Origin: Aurantimonas sp. 22II-16-19i
Lineage (GTDB): Bacteria > Pseudomonadota > Alphaproteobacteria > Rhizobiales > Rhizobiaceae
Length of the DNA: 64,000 bases
Assembly: GCF_002088275.1 (NCBI RefSeq)
Contig: NZ_AQQS01000004.1
Coordinates: 1 to 64,000, forward strand
Reading direction: 5' to 3'
This document shows positions 17,629 through 26,836 of this stretch, piece after piece. Made by a program: the position numbers and the translations under genes. Position 1 is the first letter of the stretch. The number at the start of each line of letters is the position of its first letter. The notes below the pieces were generated by a model. The model had not been told where the DNA came from. It saw nothing but the letters and a program-made list of their open reading frames with translations, and made no database searches.

Positions 17629-17827
17629 GGTCCTTGCGTAGCCGCCAGTCGGGAGGGCTTCAAGCGCTTCACGAAAGTTTGGCGCGGGACACGCCGCGCG
17701 CGAGGCATCCGGAGGGCGGCAGCCGGAGATGGTCCCCCGGCAGGGATCCTGTGGCCTTCCGGATCGCCGGGCGGATCGCGAGGCGATCGGGCATGACAAG
17801 CGCGGTGTTCTCTGCCAGAAACCCGGC

Positions 17828-18232
17828 ATGGGCGGATTCCGGCGTTTCCTTCGCGACAGGGTTTCGGCTGCGGCCTTCGCCGTGGTCCTGGCGCAGCTCA
17901 TGCTGCTGCAGGCGCTGGTCGGCGCGCAGGGCTGCCTCGCCGCAATGTCCGGCGGCGACCCGCAGATCCTGTGCTCCGGCGAGCCCCTGTCCGCAAAAGA
18001 GGCGGCGTCGGGTGCCGACCGGACCGGCGCTGGATCCCATTGCGCCGATTGCCCCTGCGCCACGGCCTGCGGGGGATCGGCGCCGCTCGCCGTGCCGTTC
18101 GCCGATGCCGGAGAGGCTTTCGCCGCTCCCGCCGCGGAGCCGGGCCGGCCGATCCACGCCGATGCCGCGATCGCGCGCCTGCCGCCGTCCGGGCGGGTAA
18201 GACTGCGCGGCCCGCCGGCCTTCGCCGCCTGA
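17828..18232 (+). CDS. DUF2946-like secreted Cys-rich protein next to a copper chaperone gene
   Basis: This 134-residue protein has an N-terminal hydrophobic segment (residues about 12-33, AAFAVVLAQLMLLQALVGAQG). A Cys-containing region follows, with HCADCPCATACG at about 76-87. DUF2946 proteins have this layout and are often found beside copper-handling genes; here the PCuAC copper chaperone follows 70 nt downstream in the same direction. A role in periplasmic metal handling is inference. The ATG at 17828 was chosen because it places the hydrophobic segment at the N-terminus; in-frame ATGs upstream exist. Confidence 0.6.
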   Translation: MGGFRRFLRDRVSAAAFAVVLAQLMLLQALVGAQGCLAAMSGGDPQILCSGEPLSAKEAASGADRTGAGSHCADCPCATACGGSAPLAVPFADAGEAFAAPAAEPGRPIHADAAIARLPPSGRVRLRGPPAFAA

Positions 18233-18302
18233 CATCCTCATCCCCGAACGCGCGGCCGCAGGACGGCGCGCGGCCCATTCCAGACTTTTCCGGAGAATAT
18301 TC

Positions 18303-18824
18303 ATGCGTCTGATCACCACGGCCGTTGCGGCCGCAGCGCTGCTGTCTGCCGTCGTTGCGGCGAACGCCCACGACTACGCGGTCGGCGATCTCGAGATCGG
18401 CCACCCCTGGAGCCGGGCGACCCTGCCGAACGCGCCGGTCGCCGGCGGCTACCTGACCATCACCAATACCGGCACGGCCGCCGACCGGCTGACCGGCGGC
18501 GCGACGCCGGCGGCGGCGGCGGAGGTGCAAGTCCACGAGATGACGATGGATGGCGACGTGATGAAGATGCGCCAGATCGAGGGTGGCCTGGAGATCCCCG
18601 CCGGCGAGACGGTGACGCTGGCGCCCGGCGGCTATCACCTGATGCTGACGAAGCCGGTCAGGCGCCTGATCGAGGGCGACCGGGTGCCGCTGACGCTGCG
18701 CTTCGAGACGGCGGGGACGGTCGAGGTCGAGCTCGTCGTCGACAAGCCGAATGCCCGGGGACCGGAAGGCGCGGGGTCTGCCGGCGAGGACCATGCGGGG
18801 CACGGCGCGATGCAGATGAAGTAG
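18303..18824 (+). CDS. Periplasmic copper chaperone PCu(A)C
   Basis: PCu(A)C proteins carry Cu(I) in the periplasm and deliver it to the CuA/CuB sites of cytochrome oxidase. The 173-residue protein has a signal peptide (residues 1-22, cleaved after ANA). The domain signature contains the Met/His copper ligands: VHEM at 77-80, MKM at 87-89, YHLM at 111-114. An additional C-terminal His/Met-rich tail (EDHAGHGAMQMK) may bind a second ion. It follows the DUF2946-like gene. Confidence 0.88.
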   Translation: MRLITTAVAAAALLSAVVAANAHDYAVGDLEIGHPWSRATLPNAPVAGGYLTITNTGTAADRLTGGATPAAAAEVQVHEMTMDGDVMKMRQIEGGLEIPAGETVTLAPGGYHLMLTKPVRRLIEGDRVPLTLRFETAGTVEVELVVDKPNARGPEGAGSAGEDHAGHGAMQMK

Positions 18825-18996
18825 GGCGGGGGGCTCGCCGGGGGGGCTGAGGCGTCACGGCCACAGCCGTGCGCTGTCGCCGCGCTCGTCCGCAGCGGCA
18901 GAAAGCGGCGATGCCCTTGCAGCTTCGCCGCCCTCGGCCCGTTCCGAGGATCGACGGTTGCTCACGACGGAAGGGCGGTGGCAACCCGCCCTGGCA

Positions 18997-19320
18997 TCAA
19001 CCGAACATGCGTTTCAGAGCAGGGCGAAGCCGCTCGATCAGCGCCGGCTCCATGAAGTCGTAGCGGTCGGGAATATTCAGGCAGACCACCCGCTTGCCGG
19101 GCGGGGTGGGGCCGAGAAGCCGGGTCAGCCGCGCCTGCTGGCGCTTTTCCATCAAGACGATCGTATCCGCCCATTCCAGATGCTCGGCGGTGACGCGCTC
19201 GTCGGCATCGGCGCTGAGGCCGGCATAGTCCGGCTCGACGCCGGGCATCTCGGCGGCAAGGGCGGCTGCCGTTGGGCTGCGCCGCCGCGCCTTGCCGCAG
19301 ACGAACAGGACCCGCGTCAC
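18997..19320 (-). CDS. Small predicted protein-tyrosine phosphatase (COG4551 type)
   Basis: The 107-residue protein has the low-molecular-weight phosphatase P-loop CGKARRRS (C-x5-R-S) near the N-terminus. It also shows TAEHLEWADTIVLMEKRQ and KRVVCLNIPDRYDFMEPALIE, matching the compact COG4551 family. The GTG start at 19320 overlaps the uup stop (GTGA), giving translational coupling and a short N-terminus before the P-loop. An ATG further upstream lies inside uup. The physiological substrate is unknown. Confidence 0.8.
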   Translation of the reverse strand: MTRVLFVCGKARRRSPTAAALAAEMPGVEPDYAGLSADADERVTAEHLEWADTIVLMEKRQQARLTRLLGPTPPGKRVVCLNIPDRYDFMEPALIERLRPALKRMFG

Positions 19321-21170
19321 CCTTCCATCTCGGCCTTCAGCATTTCCAGCTCCAGCCATTCGTCTTCGGCCTTGGCGAGCGCCGCGCGCTTGTCCTCGAC
19401 CGTCTTGGCCAGCTGCTGGAAGCGGTCGGGCTTCTTCGAGAAGAGCTGCGGGTCGGCCATTTCGGTCTCGGCCGTGGCGATCGCCGCTTCCAGTTCGGCG
19501 ATGGTCTTCGGCAGCGTCTCGAGGGCGAATTTCTGCTTGTAGGAGAGCTTCGCCGAGCTGGCGGAGCCGGTGGCCGACGATCCACCGCCGCTCCCCGACC
19601 CCGACGCGGCCGGCGTCTTGCCGGCGTTCGGGCGGGCGGGCGAGGCGGGTTTCGCCGGCTTCTTCGCGGCGGCGGCGGTGTCGCGCTTCTGGGCGAGCAT
19701 GTCGGAATAGCCGCCGGCATATTCCAGCCAGACGCCGTCGTCCTGGGGCGAGATCACCCCGGTCACCGTGCGGTCGAGAAAGTCGCGGTCGTGGCTGACC
19801 AAGAGGACGGTGCCCGGATAGCCGGCGATCAGCTCTTCAAGGAGATCCAGCGTCTCCATGTCGAGATCGTTGGTGGGCTCGTCGAGGACGAGGAGATTGG
19901 CGGGCGTTGCCAGCGTCTTGGCGAGCAGCAGCCTGGCCCGCTCGCCGCCGGAGAGCTGGCCGACGGGGGTGCGGATCTGCTCGGGCGAGAACAGGAAGTC
20001 CTTCAGGTAACCGGCGACGTGGCGCGGCTCGCCATTGACCATCACCTGGTCGCCGCGCCCGTCGGTCAGCGCCTCGGCGACGCCGACGTCGTCCTTCAGG
20101 CTGGCGCGCTTCTGGTCGAGGAAGGCGAGGTCGAGATTGGTGCCGAGGCGGATCTTGCCGGAATCCGGCTTCAACTCGCCGATGAGCATCTTCAACAGCG
20201 TCGTCTTGCCGGCGCCGTTCGGCCCGACGAGGCCGATGCGGTCGCCCCGCGCGATGCGGGTGGAGAAGTCCCTGACCAGCGTGCGGCCGTCATAGGCCTT
20301 CGAGATGCCTTCCGCCTCGATCACCAGCTTGCCGCTCTCGCGGGTCTCGCCGGCCTGCATCACCGCCTGGCCGACGGCACGCCGCGTGTCGCGGCGCTGC
20401 TGGCGCATCGAGTGGAGCTCACCGAGGCGGCGCATGTTGCGGGTGCGGCGTGCGGTGACGCCGTAGCGCAGCCAGTGCTCCTCGCGGACGATCTTGCGGT
20501 CGAGCTTCTGGAGGTCGCGCTCTTCCTCCTCCAGCACCTTGTCGCGCCAGGCCTCGAAGGCGCCGAAGCCTTCGTCGATGCGCTTCACCCCGCCGCGGTC
20601 GAGCCACACCGTCGCCCGGGTGACGGTCTGCAGGAAGCGCCGGTCATGGCTGATGACGACGAGGGCGCTCTTGATCTGGCGGATCTCGCCCTCCAGCCAT
20701 TCGATGGTCGGAAGATCGAGATGGTTGGTCGGCTCGTCGAGGAGGATGATGTCCGGCTCGGGGGCGAGCGTCTTGGCGAGCGCCGCGCGGCGCGCCTCGC
20801 CGCCGGAGAGATGGGCCGGCGACATCGTCTCCGTCAGGCCGAGCGATTCGATCAGGAAGGTGACGCGGTAGGGATCGTCGGCCGGCCCGAGGCCGTCGGC
20901 GACGTACTCGCCCACCGTCCGGAAGTCGCCGAAGTCCGGCTCCTGGGCGAGATAGCGCAGGGTCGTGCCGGGCTTCAGGAAGACCTCGCCGCGGTCCGGC
21001 TCGACCTGCCGGGCGGCGATCTTCAGGAGGGTGGACTTGCCGGAGCCGTTGCGGCCGACCAGCGCGATGCGATCGCCCGGCAGGACGTTCAGCTCGACGC
21101 CGGACAGGAGCGGCGTGCCGCCGAAGGTGAGCGCGACGCCATCGAGGCGCAGAAGGGGAGGAAGTGCCAT
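19317..21170 (-). CDS. uup: ABC-F family ATPase Uup
   Basis: This 617-residue soluble protein has two ABC cassettes joined by a linker and no membrane domain. ABC-F proteins act on ribosomes or, for Uup, in ribosome/DNA maintenance. The first Walker A is GRNGSGKS (39-46) and the second is GPNGAGKTT. LSGGE signatures occur in both halves, and both DEPTNHLDL and DEPTNDLDM Walker B regions are intact. The C-terminal about 75 residues form a basic coiled coil, the Uup-specific DNA-binding extension. The tyrosine phosphatase gene overlaps its stop. Confidence 0.9.
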   Translation of the reverse strand: MALPPLLRLDGVALTFGGTPLLSGVELNVLPGDRIALVGRNGSGKSTLLKIAARQVEPDRGEVFLKPGTTLRYLAQEPDFGDFRTVGEYVADGLGPADDPYRVTFLIESLGLTETMSPAHLSGGEARRAALAKTLAPEPDIILLDEPTNHLDLPTIEWLEGEIRQIKSALVVISHDRRFLQTVTRATVWLDRGGVKRIDEGFGAFEAWRDKVLEEEERDLQKLDRKIVREEHWLRYGVTARRTRNMRRLGELHSMRQQRRDTRRAVGQAVMQAGETRESGKLVIEAEGISKAYDGRTLVRDFSTRIARGDRIGLVGPNGAGKTTLLKMLIGELKPDSGKIRLGTNLDLAFLDQKRASLKDDVGVAEALTDGRGDQVMVNGEPRHVAGYLKDFLFSPEQIRTPVGQLSGGERARLLLAKTLATPANLLVLDEPTNDLDMETLDLLEELIAGYPGTVLLVSHDRDFLDRTVTGVISPQDDGVWLEYAGGYSDMLAQKRDTAAAAKKPAKPASPARPNAGKTPAASGSGSGGGSSATGSASSAKLSYKQKFALETLPKTIAELEAAIATAETEMADPQLFSKKPDRFQQLAKTVEDKRAALAKAEDEWLELEMLKAEMEG

Positions 21171-21301
21171 GGCGCGCTTCTAACGATTGCCGGGCGACGC
21201 GGGAAGGGGGATCGACGGACCTGCTTGCCGATGGGTCGGCAAGCGGCTTGAAGAGCGCCGCGCGGCAGGAGCGATCCCCTGCCGGGAAGCGTGTCCAACG
21301 T

Positions 21302-21838
21302 TTAGCTCCTGAACAGCTCCCGGATCGTCGCCATCGGAAGAGCCATCCTCATCGGGGCCGAGGGCAGCGGCTCGAAGCCGTAACGCCGGTAGAGCAGGCG
21401 CTGCCTCTCGACCAGTTCCGGGTTGCCGCAGTCGAGGATGTCCAGCATGACGACGGCGGTTCCCAGCGTCTCTGCCACATGGGTCAGCCGGACGAGGCAA
21501 TCGACGAGCAGATCCCCGCCATATCCCGAGCCCTGGAAGCGCCGGTCGACACCGATCATCGAGATATAGGCGGCCGGGATGAGGCCATGGCCGGGTCGAT
21601 TTCGGGCAAAGCGGCCCGGCAGTTCGTCATATGCGACCGCGTGGGCATTGACGGCATAAAAGCCGACAAGATCTCCGCCCTCTGTCGACATCACCCGGAC
21701 CCGGATATTGTCGGCCTTCTGAAGCTTGTTCGCCGTCTTCCTGAAAAAGTTGTCGACCTGCGCGATGCCGCAGGAAAAGGCCGTCCGATCGTGTCTGGCG
21801 GGATCGAACGTTTCAATGATCGTCCGCGACCGCGTCAC
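21302..21838 (-). CDS. GNAT acetyltransferase toxin of TacT/AtaT type
   Basis: The 178-residue protein is a GNAT N-acetyltransferase of the toxin clade that acetylates aminoacyl-tRNA and blocks translation. The family start (FDPARHDRTAFSCGIAQVDNFF) is present, as are the acetyl-CoA-binding region (RFQGSGYGGDLLVDCL) and C-terminal YRRYGFEPLP. The DUF1778 antitoxin gene overlaps its start by 4 nt (ATGA), the standard antitoxin-first order. It lies between uup and the RND pump, in DNA of visibly lower GC than its neighbours. Confidence 0.85.
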   Translation of the reverse strand: MTRSRTIIETFDPARHDRTAFSCGIAQVDNFFRKTANKLQKADNIRVRVMSTEGGDLVGFYAVNAHAVAYDELPGRFARNRPGHGLIPAAYISMIGVDRRFQGSGYGGDLLVDCLVRLTHVAETLGTAVVMLDILDCGNPELVERQRLLYRRYGFEPLPSAPMRMALPMATIRELFRS

Positions 21839-22149
21839 TTTCCAGAATCGACGGTCGCTCGATATCGAGAGAAGGCCGCACGCAACGCATCGGTCGGCTC
21901 GGGCGGATTGTCGAGCGCCGAGAAGAATGCGGCGTGATCGGCCGGCATCAGCGTCGTCCGCTCGTGGGCGGCGATCGTCCGCAAGGCGGCCTCGTAGGCA
22001 GCCGTCATGGTGAAGACGGAGTCGTCGACACCGTTCAGTGCGGCCGCGCGCTGGATCGTCTGCTTGATCCGCGGCTTCGTGCGGAAGTTCATCCGCTCGC
22101 TGGCCCGATCTTCGCCAGTCTCTGGCTTTGTGCCTCTCACCGAACGCAT
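21835..22149 (-). CDS. DUF1778 (TacA-type) antitoxin
   Basis: The 104-residue protein has a ribbon-helix-helix-like N-terminal half (MNFRTKPRIKQTIQRAAALNG, then SVFTMTAAYEAALRTI). Its C-terminal neutralising tail (FFSALDNPPEPTDALRAAFSR) is also typical of DUF1778. It would autoregulate the operon and neutralise the coupled GNAT toxin. The ATG at 22149 was preferred to one 18 codons upstream because of the family length. The pair is stop-start coupled. Confidence 0.8.
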   Translation of the reverse strand: MRSVRGTKPETGEDRASERMNFRTKPRIKQTIQRAAALNGVDDSVFTMTAAYEAALRTIAAHERTTLMPADHAAFFSALDNPPEPTDALRAAFSRYRATVDSGK

Positions 22150-22247
22150 GGTCGCCGCCTCTCGCTTGGAGTGCGACGGGAACTGTACGTCACGGTGACG
22201 CACAATTCAATCCAATGAACCGCACGCCACCATCGGAGGGAGCCTTG

Positions 22248-25200
22248 CTACTCCGCCGGTGCCGGGTGGCCGCCGTGACCCTTGCCCTGCCCCTTGCCGT
22301 GGTCCGCCTCTTCGTCCTCCTCCAGCGCATGGCGACGCTCCGCCGCCGCGACGTCGCGGTGGAGTTCGGCGGTGCGCTCGGAGATCGGCGTCGAGAAGCG
22401 GCCGAGAATCAGATAGGCGACCGGGGTGATGTAGAGGGTCGAGAAGGTGGCGAGGCCGAGGCCGCCGACGATGACGTAGCCGAGGGCGACGCGGGCCTCG
22501 GCGCCGGCGCCGGAGGCGAAGACCAGCGGCAGGCCGCCGACGACGGTGGCGACCATGGTCATCATCACCGGCCTCAGGCGGATCAGGCAGGCATCCTCCA
22601 CCGCCTGGCGGAGCGGCACGCCGCGCTCGCGCAGCTGGTTGGCGAATTCGACGATGAGGATGCCGTTCTTCGCCATGATGCCGACGAGGAGGACGAGGCC
22701 GATCTGGCTGTAGAGATTGAGGCTCATGCCGAAGAAGGCGAGGGCGAAGATCGCGCAGGCGACGCCCATCGGCACCGTGGCGATGATGATCAGCGCCGAG
22801 ACGAAGCTCTCGAACTGGGCGGCGAGCACGAGCAGGATGATGACGATGGCGAAGCCGAAGACGAGGGCGAGGCCGTTGTTGGTCTCGCTCAGCGTCGCGG
22901 CTTCCGCCAGGGGAATGAGGCGCTGGGTCTGGGGCAGGAGATCCCGGGAAAAGGCCTGCACGTCGTTCCAGGCGTCCTGGATCGCGTAGTCGTCCGGCAG
23001 CTGCGCGGTGACCGCGACGGCGCGGCTGCGGTTTTCCCGCTCGAGGCTCGGCGCGATCGGCTTTTCCTCGATGGTCGCCACCGTCGACATCGGCACGATG
23101 CGCCCGTCGGAGGCCTTGAGGAAGACGTTGCGCAGATCGCCCGGATCGTTGACCGGATCGCTGGTGGTGATCAGCCGGATCGGCACTTCCTTGTCGCCGA
23201 TATAGGTCTGGCCGATCTCGCGCCCGTCGAGCAGCGCCTGCATGGCGGTGGCGAGGCCGTCGATGTCGATGCCGAGATCGGAGGCGCGGGCGCGGTCGAT
23301 CACCACCGAGAGCTGCGGCTGGGTGGCGTCGTTGGAGAGCCGCACGGTGCCCCAGCGCCCGTCGGCCTGCATCGCCTGGACCAGCTTGTCGGCGCTCGTC
23401 GCGAGCTCGTCGAAGTTCTGTCCGGCGATGGCAAATTGCAGGCCCTGCCCGCCGCCGCGGATGCCGAGGGAGTTCGGCTGGATGGCGAAGGCCCTGACGC
23501 CGGCGATGTTCCTGAGCTTGCCGTTGATCTCGGCGACGATCTCCTGCTGGCTGCGGGCCCGGTCGGCCCAGTCGGCGAGGCTGACCACCATGAAGGCCTG
23601 GTTGGCGCCGCCGCGGCCGGTGATGGCGAAGACGTTCCGGGCCTCGCCGCTGCCGACATAGGGCATCAGGATGTCCTCGACCCGGCGCGTCTGGGCGTTG
23701 GTGTAGTCGAGGCTCGCCCCCTGCGGACCGCTGACCCGCATCAGGACGACGGCGCGGTCCTCCGACGGGGTGAGTTCCTGGGGCATGGTCTTGAAGACGG
23801 TGTAGGCGCTGAAGGAGAACAGCCCCGCCGCGACGACGACGATCAGCGGAAAGGCGAGGCAGAGCCGCAGCGTCACCGCGTAGAAACCGGCGAGGCGGGC
23901 GCCGATCCAGCCGACGGCGCGGGCGAAGAGGCCGGGTTTGCGCTCGTCCTCGCGGGCCTTCAGGAAGGTCGCGGCGAGCATCGGGCACAGGGTGAGCGCG
24001 ATGAAGGACGAGATGACGACGGCGGCGGCGAGGACGTAGCCGAATTCCTTGAACAGACCGCCCGCCTGGCCGGGCAGGAAGGAGATCGGCACGAAGACGG
24101 CGGCGAGCGTCGCGGTCGTCGAGATCACCGCGAAGAACATCTCGCGCGCCCCGATCACGGCCGCGGCGCGGGGCTTGGCGCCCATGTCGCGCCAGCGCAC
24201 GATGTTTTCCAGAACGATGATGGCGTCGTCGACCACCATGCCCGTCGCGAGCACGAGGGCGAGGAGCGTCAGGATGTTGATCGAGAAGCCGGTGAGATAG
24301 ATGAACGAGACGACGCCGATCAGCGCGATCGGCATGGTGACGGCCGGAATGAAGGTCGCGCGCAGATTGAGCAGGAACAGGAAGATGACGGCGATGACGA
24401 TGACGACGGCGAGGACGATGGCGAGCTCGACCTCGTGCAGCGCGCCGTTGATGAAGGTGGCGTCGTCGCTGGTCACCTCGACATGGACGCCCCCGGGCAG
24501 GGTGCGGTTGAGATTCGCCACCTCGCGGCGCACGCCGTCGGAGATGTCGAGGGTGGAGGAGCCGGCCTGGCGCACGACACCGAGGCCGATGCCGGTCTCG
24601 CCGTTGCGCCGCAGCTGCGAGGCGGCTTCGTCCGGGCCGAAGCGCACGGAGGCGACGTCGCCGAGCCGGGTGCGATCGTCGAGATAGATCGCCTCGAAGG
24701 CTTCCGGCGAATTGACGTTCGCGTCGGCCCGGACGATCAGCTGCTGGCTCGGCGAGGCGAGCGAGCCGGCGGGCACGTCCATCGCGGCGTTCTGCAGCGA
24801 CGTCGCGACGTTGCCGAGGGTGAGGCCCCGGGTCGCGAGCTTGTCGGGATCGATGTCGACATAGATGAGCTTCTCGCGCTCGCCATAGATCTGCAGGTCG
24901 GCGACGCCTTCGACGGCGGCGAGCTGGTCGGCGACCCGGTCCTCGACGAGGGTCGTCAGGTCCTCGATCTTCATCGACGTCGACGTCACCGCGAGGCGCA
25001 TGATCGCCTGGGCGTCGGCGTCGGCCTTGACGATGCGCGGCTCGTCGGCGCCCTCGGGAAGCTGGTTGGAGATGCGGCTGACGGCGTCGCGCACGTCGCT
25101 CGCCGCGACGTTGAGATCGGTCGCGTCGGAGAATTCGATCGTCACCCGCGCATCGCCGAATTCCGACTGCGAGGACATCGACTCGATGCCGGTGACGCGG

Positions 25201-25445
25201 GCGACGGCGCTCTCGATCTGGCTGGTGATCTGGCGGTCGATGGTCTCCGGGCTGGCGCCCTCGAAATCCACCGAGACGGTGATCACCGGCCGGTCGACAT
25301 TCGGTAATTCGCGGATCTCGACGGCGTTGAGCGCGGCGAGGCCGGCGACGACGATGAGGAGGTTGAGGACGATGGTGAGGACCGGCCTGCGGATGAACAG
25401 GCTGGTGAAGGCCGTCAGGCCGTCGATCTGCTGCTCCGGCTTCAC
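22248..25445 (-). CDS. RND (HAE-1 family) multidrug efflux permease
   Basis: The 1065-residue inner-membrane proton antiporter has about 12 membrane segments and two large periplasmic loops. It begins with the RND signature FTSLFIRRPVLTIVLNLLIV. The proton-relay Asp pair is present in GMVVDDAIIVLENIVRW, near residue 400. The GTG start at 25445 overlaps the stop of the fusion-protein gene (GTGA). It forms a tripartite pump with that protein and an outer-membrane factor not encoded here. Substrate cannot be told from the sequence. Confidence 0.92.
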   Translation of the reverse strand: MKPEQQIDGLTAFTSLFIRRPVLTIVLNLLIVVAGLAALNAVEIRELPNVDRPVITVSVDFEGASPETIDRQITSQIESAVARVTGIESMSSQSEFGDARVTIEFSDATDLNVAASDVRDAVSRISNQLPEGADEPRIVKADADAQAIMRLAVTSTSMKIEDLTTLVEDRVADQLAAVEGVADLQIYGEREKLIYVDIDPDKLATRGLTLGNVATSLQNAAMDVPAGSLASPSQQLIVRADANVNSPEAFEAIYLDDRTRLGDVASVRFGPDEAASQLRRNGETGIGLGVVRQAGSSTLDISDGVRREVANLNRTLPGGVHVEVTSDDATFINGALHEVELAIVLAVVIVIAVIFLFLLNLRATFIPAVTMPIALIGVVSFIYLTGFSINILTLLALVLATGMVVDDAIIVLENIVRWRDMGAKPRAAAVIGAREMFFAVISTTATLAAVFVPISFLPGQAGGLFKEFGYVLAAAVVISSFIALTLCPMLAATFLKAREDERKPGLFARAVGWIGARLAGFYAVTLRLCLAFPLIVVVAAGLFSFSAYTVFKTMPQELTPSEDRAVVLMRVSGPQGASLDYTNAQTRRVEDILMPYVGSGEARNVFAITGRGGANQAFMVVSLADWADRARSQQEIVAEINGKLRNIAGVRAFAIQPNSLGIRGGGQGLQFAIAGQNFDELATSADKLVQAMQADGRWGTVRLSNDATQPQLSVVIDRARASDLGIDIDGLATAMQALLDGREIGQTYIGDKEVPIRLITTSDPVNDPGDLRNVFLKASDGRIVPMSTVATIEEKPIAPSLERENRSRAVAVTAQLPDDYAIQDAWNDVQAFSRDLLPQTQRLIPLAEAATLSETNNGLALVFGFAIVIILLVLAAQFESFVSALIIIATVPMGVACAIFALAFFGMSLNLYSQIGLVLLVGIMAKNGILIVEFANQLRERGVPLRQAVEDACLIRLRPVMMTMVATVVGGLPLVFASGAGAEARVALGYVIVGGLGLATFSTLYITPVAYLILGRFSTPISERTAELHRDVAAAERRHALEEDEEADHGKGQGKGHGGHPAPAE

Positions 25446-26836
25446 GGGCGCTGGTCCGTGGCGGTGGCGGAAGAGGGCGCGGCGCGGGCCGCAAGCGCCG
25501 GCGTGCCGGAGAGACCTGCCGGCGGCGGAGCCGGCAGCTCGGCGGCGACGGCGGCGGGGACGAAACTGGCCGAGGTGTTGCTCGCGGCAGCCGAGGACGA
25601 GCGGCGGCCATCGGCGGCGGCCGCGCCGTCGCCTCTGCCGGAGGCCGAGGCCCCGGCGACCGGCGAGCGCGGCTCCTCGCCTTCGAGGCGCACCTTGATG
25701 CCCGGCCGCATCGACTGCAGCCCCTCGATCACCACGCGGTCGCCGGCCTTCAGATCGGCCGAGGAGACGAGGACGCGGTCGATGTTGCGCTCGACGATCG
25801 AGACCGGCGCCTTGACCGCCTCGTCGCCGACGACCTTCCAGACGATCGGCCCGGTGCGTTCCCAGACCACCGAGAGCGGATCGACCGAGAGATATTCCTG
25901 GCCGTCGAGGGAGAGCGAGACGGTGAAGGACATGCCCGGGCGCAGCGTGTCGCCCTCGTTGTCGATGAGCGCCTCGGTCCTCAGCGTCCGGCTCGCCTCG
26001 TCGAGGCGGCTGTCGATGGCGCTGATGTGGCCCTTGAACACCCTGTCCGGCTGGGCGGTGGGGACGGCTTCGACGGGCGCGTCGATCGTGAGATCGGCGA
26101 CGAAGCTCTCGGGGGTGTAGAACACCACCTTGATCTCCCGGCGGTCGTCGACCTTGGCGATCGCCGTCGTCGCGCCGACGAGGTCGCCCTCGTCGACGGC
26201 GATGATGCCGACCCGTCCGGCGATCGGGGCCTTCACGGTGCGCTTGTCGAGGGCGATCTGGGCGGCGCGCAGGTCGAGCTTGGCGTTGTCGCGTTCGCGA
26301 ACGACGTCGTTGACCTCGACGCTGGAGATCGTGCGCGACTGGGACAGCCGGGCGTAGCGGGTGAGCTTCTCCTCCGCCGCGTCGACCGCGATGCGGGCGC
26401 GGCTGACCGCGAGCTCCTCCGAGGAGTGTTCGAGGACGATCAGCGGCGCCCCGGCCTCGACGGCGTCGCCGGACTTCACCGCGACGGTCTCGATGATGCC
26501 GGTGGTGTTGTCGGGATAGACGGTGACCGAGCGGGCCGCCTCGCCGGTGCCGATGGCCCGCATCTCGGTCTGGGTGCGGCCGACCTCGACCGGGTTGGCG
26601 ACGACGAGCTGGGCTCCGCCGGAGCGGCCGCCGCGCGAGCGGCCCTCGGGCGTCCCGGCCACCGGAGCCTCGCCTTCGGGCGGCGCGAGCCAGGCGATCG
26701 CCTCGCGCACCGGCCCCGGCAGCGGCAGCCCGGCCGACAGCAGCGCGCGCCCGGCGGCGGGCTCGATCTTCACGTAGACGGCACCGACCACGATCAGGAG
26801 GATCAGGGTGACGAGGATCTGCCGAAGCATGGCCAT
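25442..26836 (-). CDS. RND efflux periplasmic adaptor (membrane fusion protein)
   Basis: The 464-residue protein is anchored by an N-terminal hydrophobic segment (ILVTLILLIVVGAVYV, residues about 7-22). The biotinyl/lipoyl half-motif follows (VKSGDAVEAGAPLIVLE). Next come a helical hairpin (SRARIAVDAAEEKLTRYARL) and a barrel (GRVGIIAVDEGDLV). The C-terminus is a low-complexity Ser/Ala tail. ATGs at 26836 and 26830 are both possible starts. Translation is coupled to the permease. Confidence 0.9.
   Translation of the reverse strand: MAMLRQILVTLILLIVVGAVYVKIEPAAGRALLSAGLPLPGPVREAIAWLAPPEGEAPVAGTPEGRSRGGRSGGAQLVVANPVEVGRTQTEMRAIGTGEAARSVTVYPDNTTGIIETVAVKSGDAVEAGAPLIVLEHSSEELAVSRARIAVDAAEEKLTRYARLSQSRTISSVEVNDVVRERDNAKLDLRAAQIALDKRTVKAPIAGRVGIIAVDEGDLVGATTAIAKVDDRREIKVVFYTPESFVADLTIDAPVEAVPTAQPDRVFKGHISAIDSRLDEASRTLRTEALIDNEGDTLRPGMSFTVSLSLDGQEYLSVDPLSVVWERTGPIVWKVVGDEAVKAPVSIVERNIDRVLVSSADLKAGDRVVIEGLQSMRPGIKVRLEGEEPRSPVAGASASGRGDGAAAADGRRSSSAAASNTSASFVPAAVAAELPAPPPAGLSGTPALAARAAPSSATATDQRP

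Noticed and set aside
16429-18063. Long open frame giving a 544-residue carboxypeptidase
   Set aside because: The first 145 codons lack a signal peptide and family similarity; the ATG at 17628 gives a proper secreted protein.
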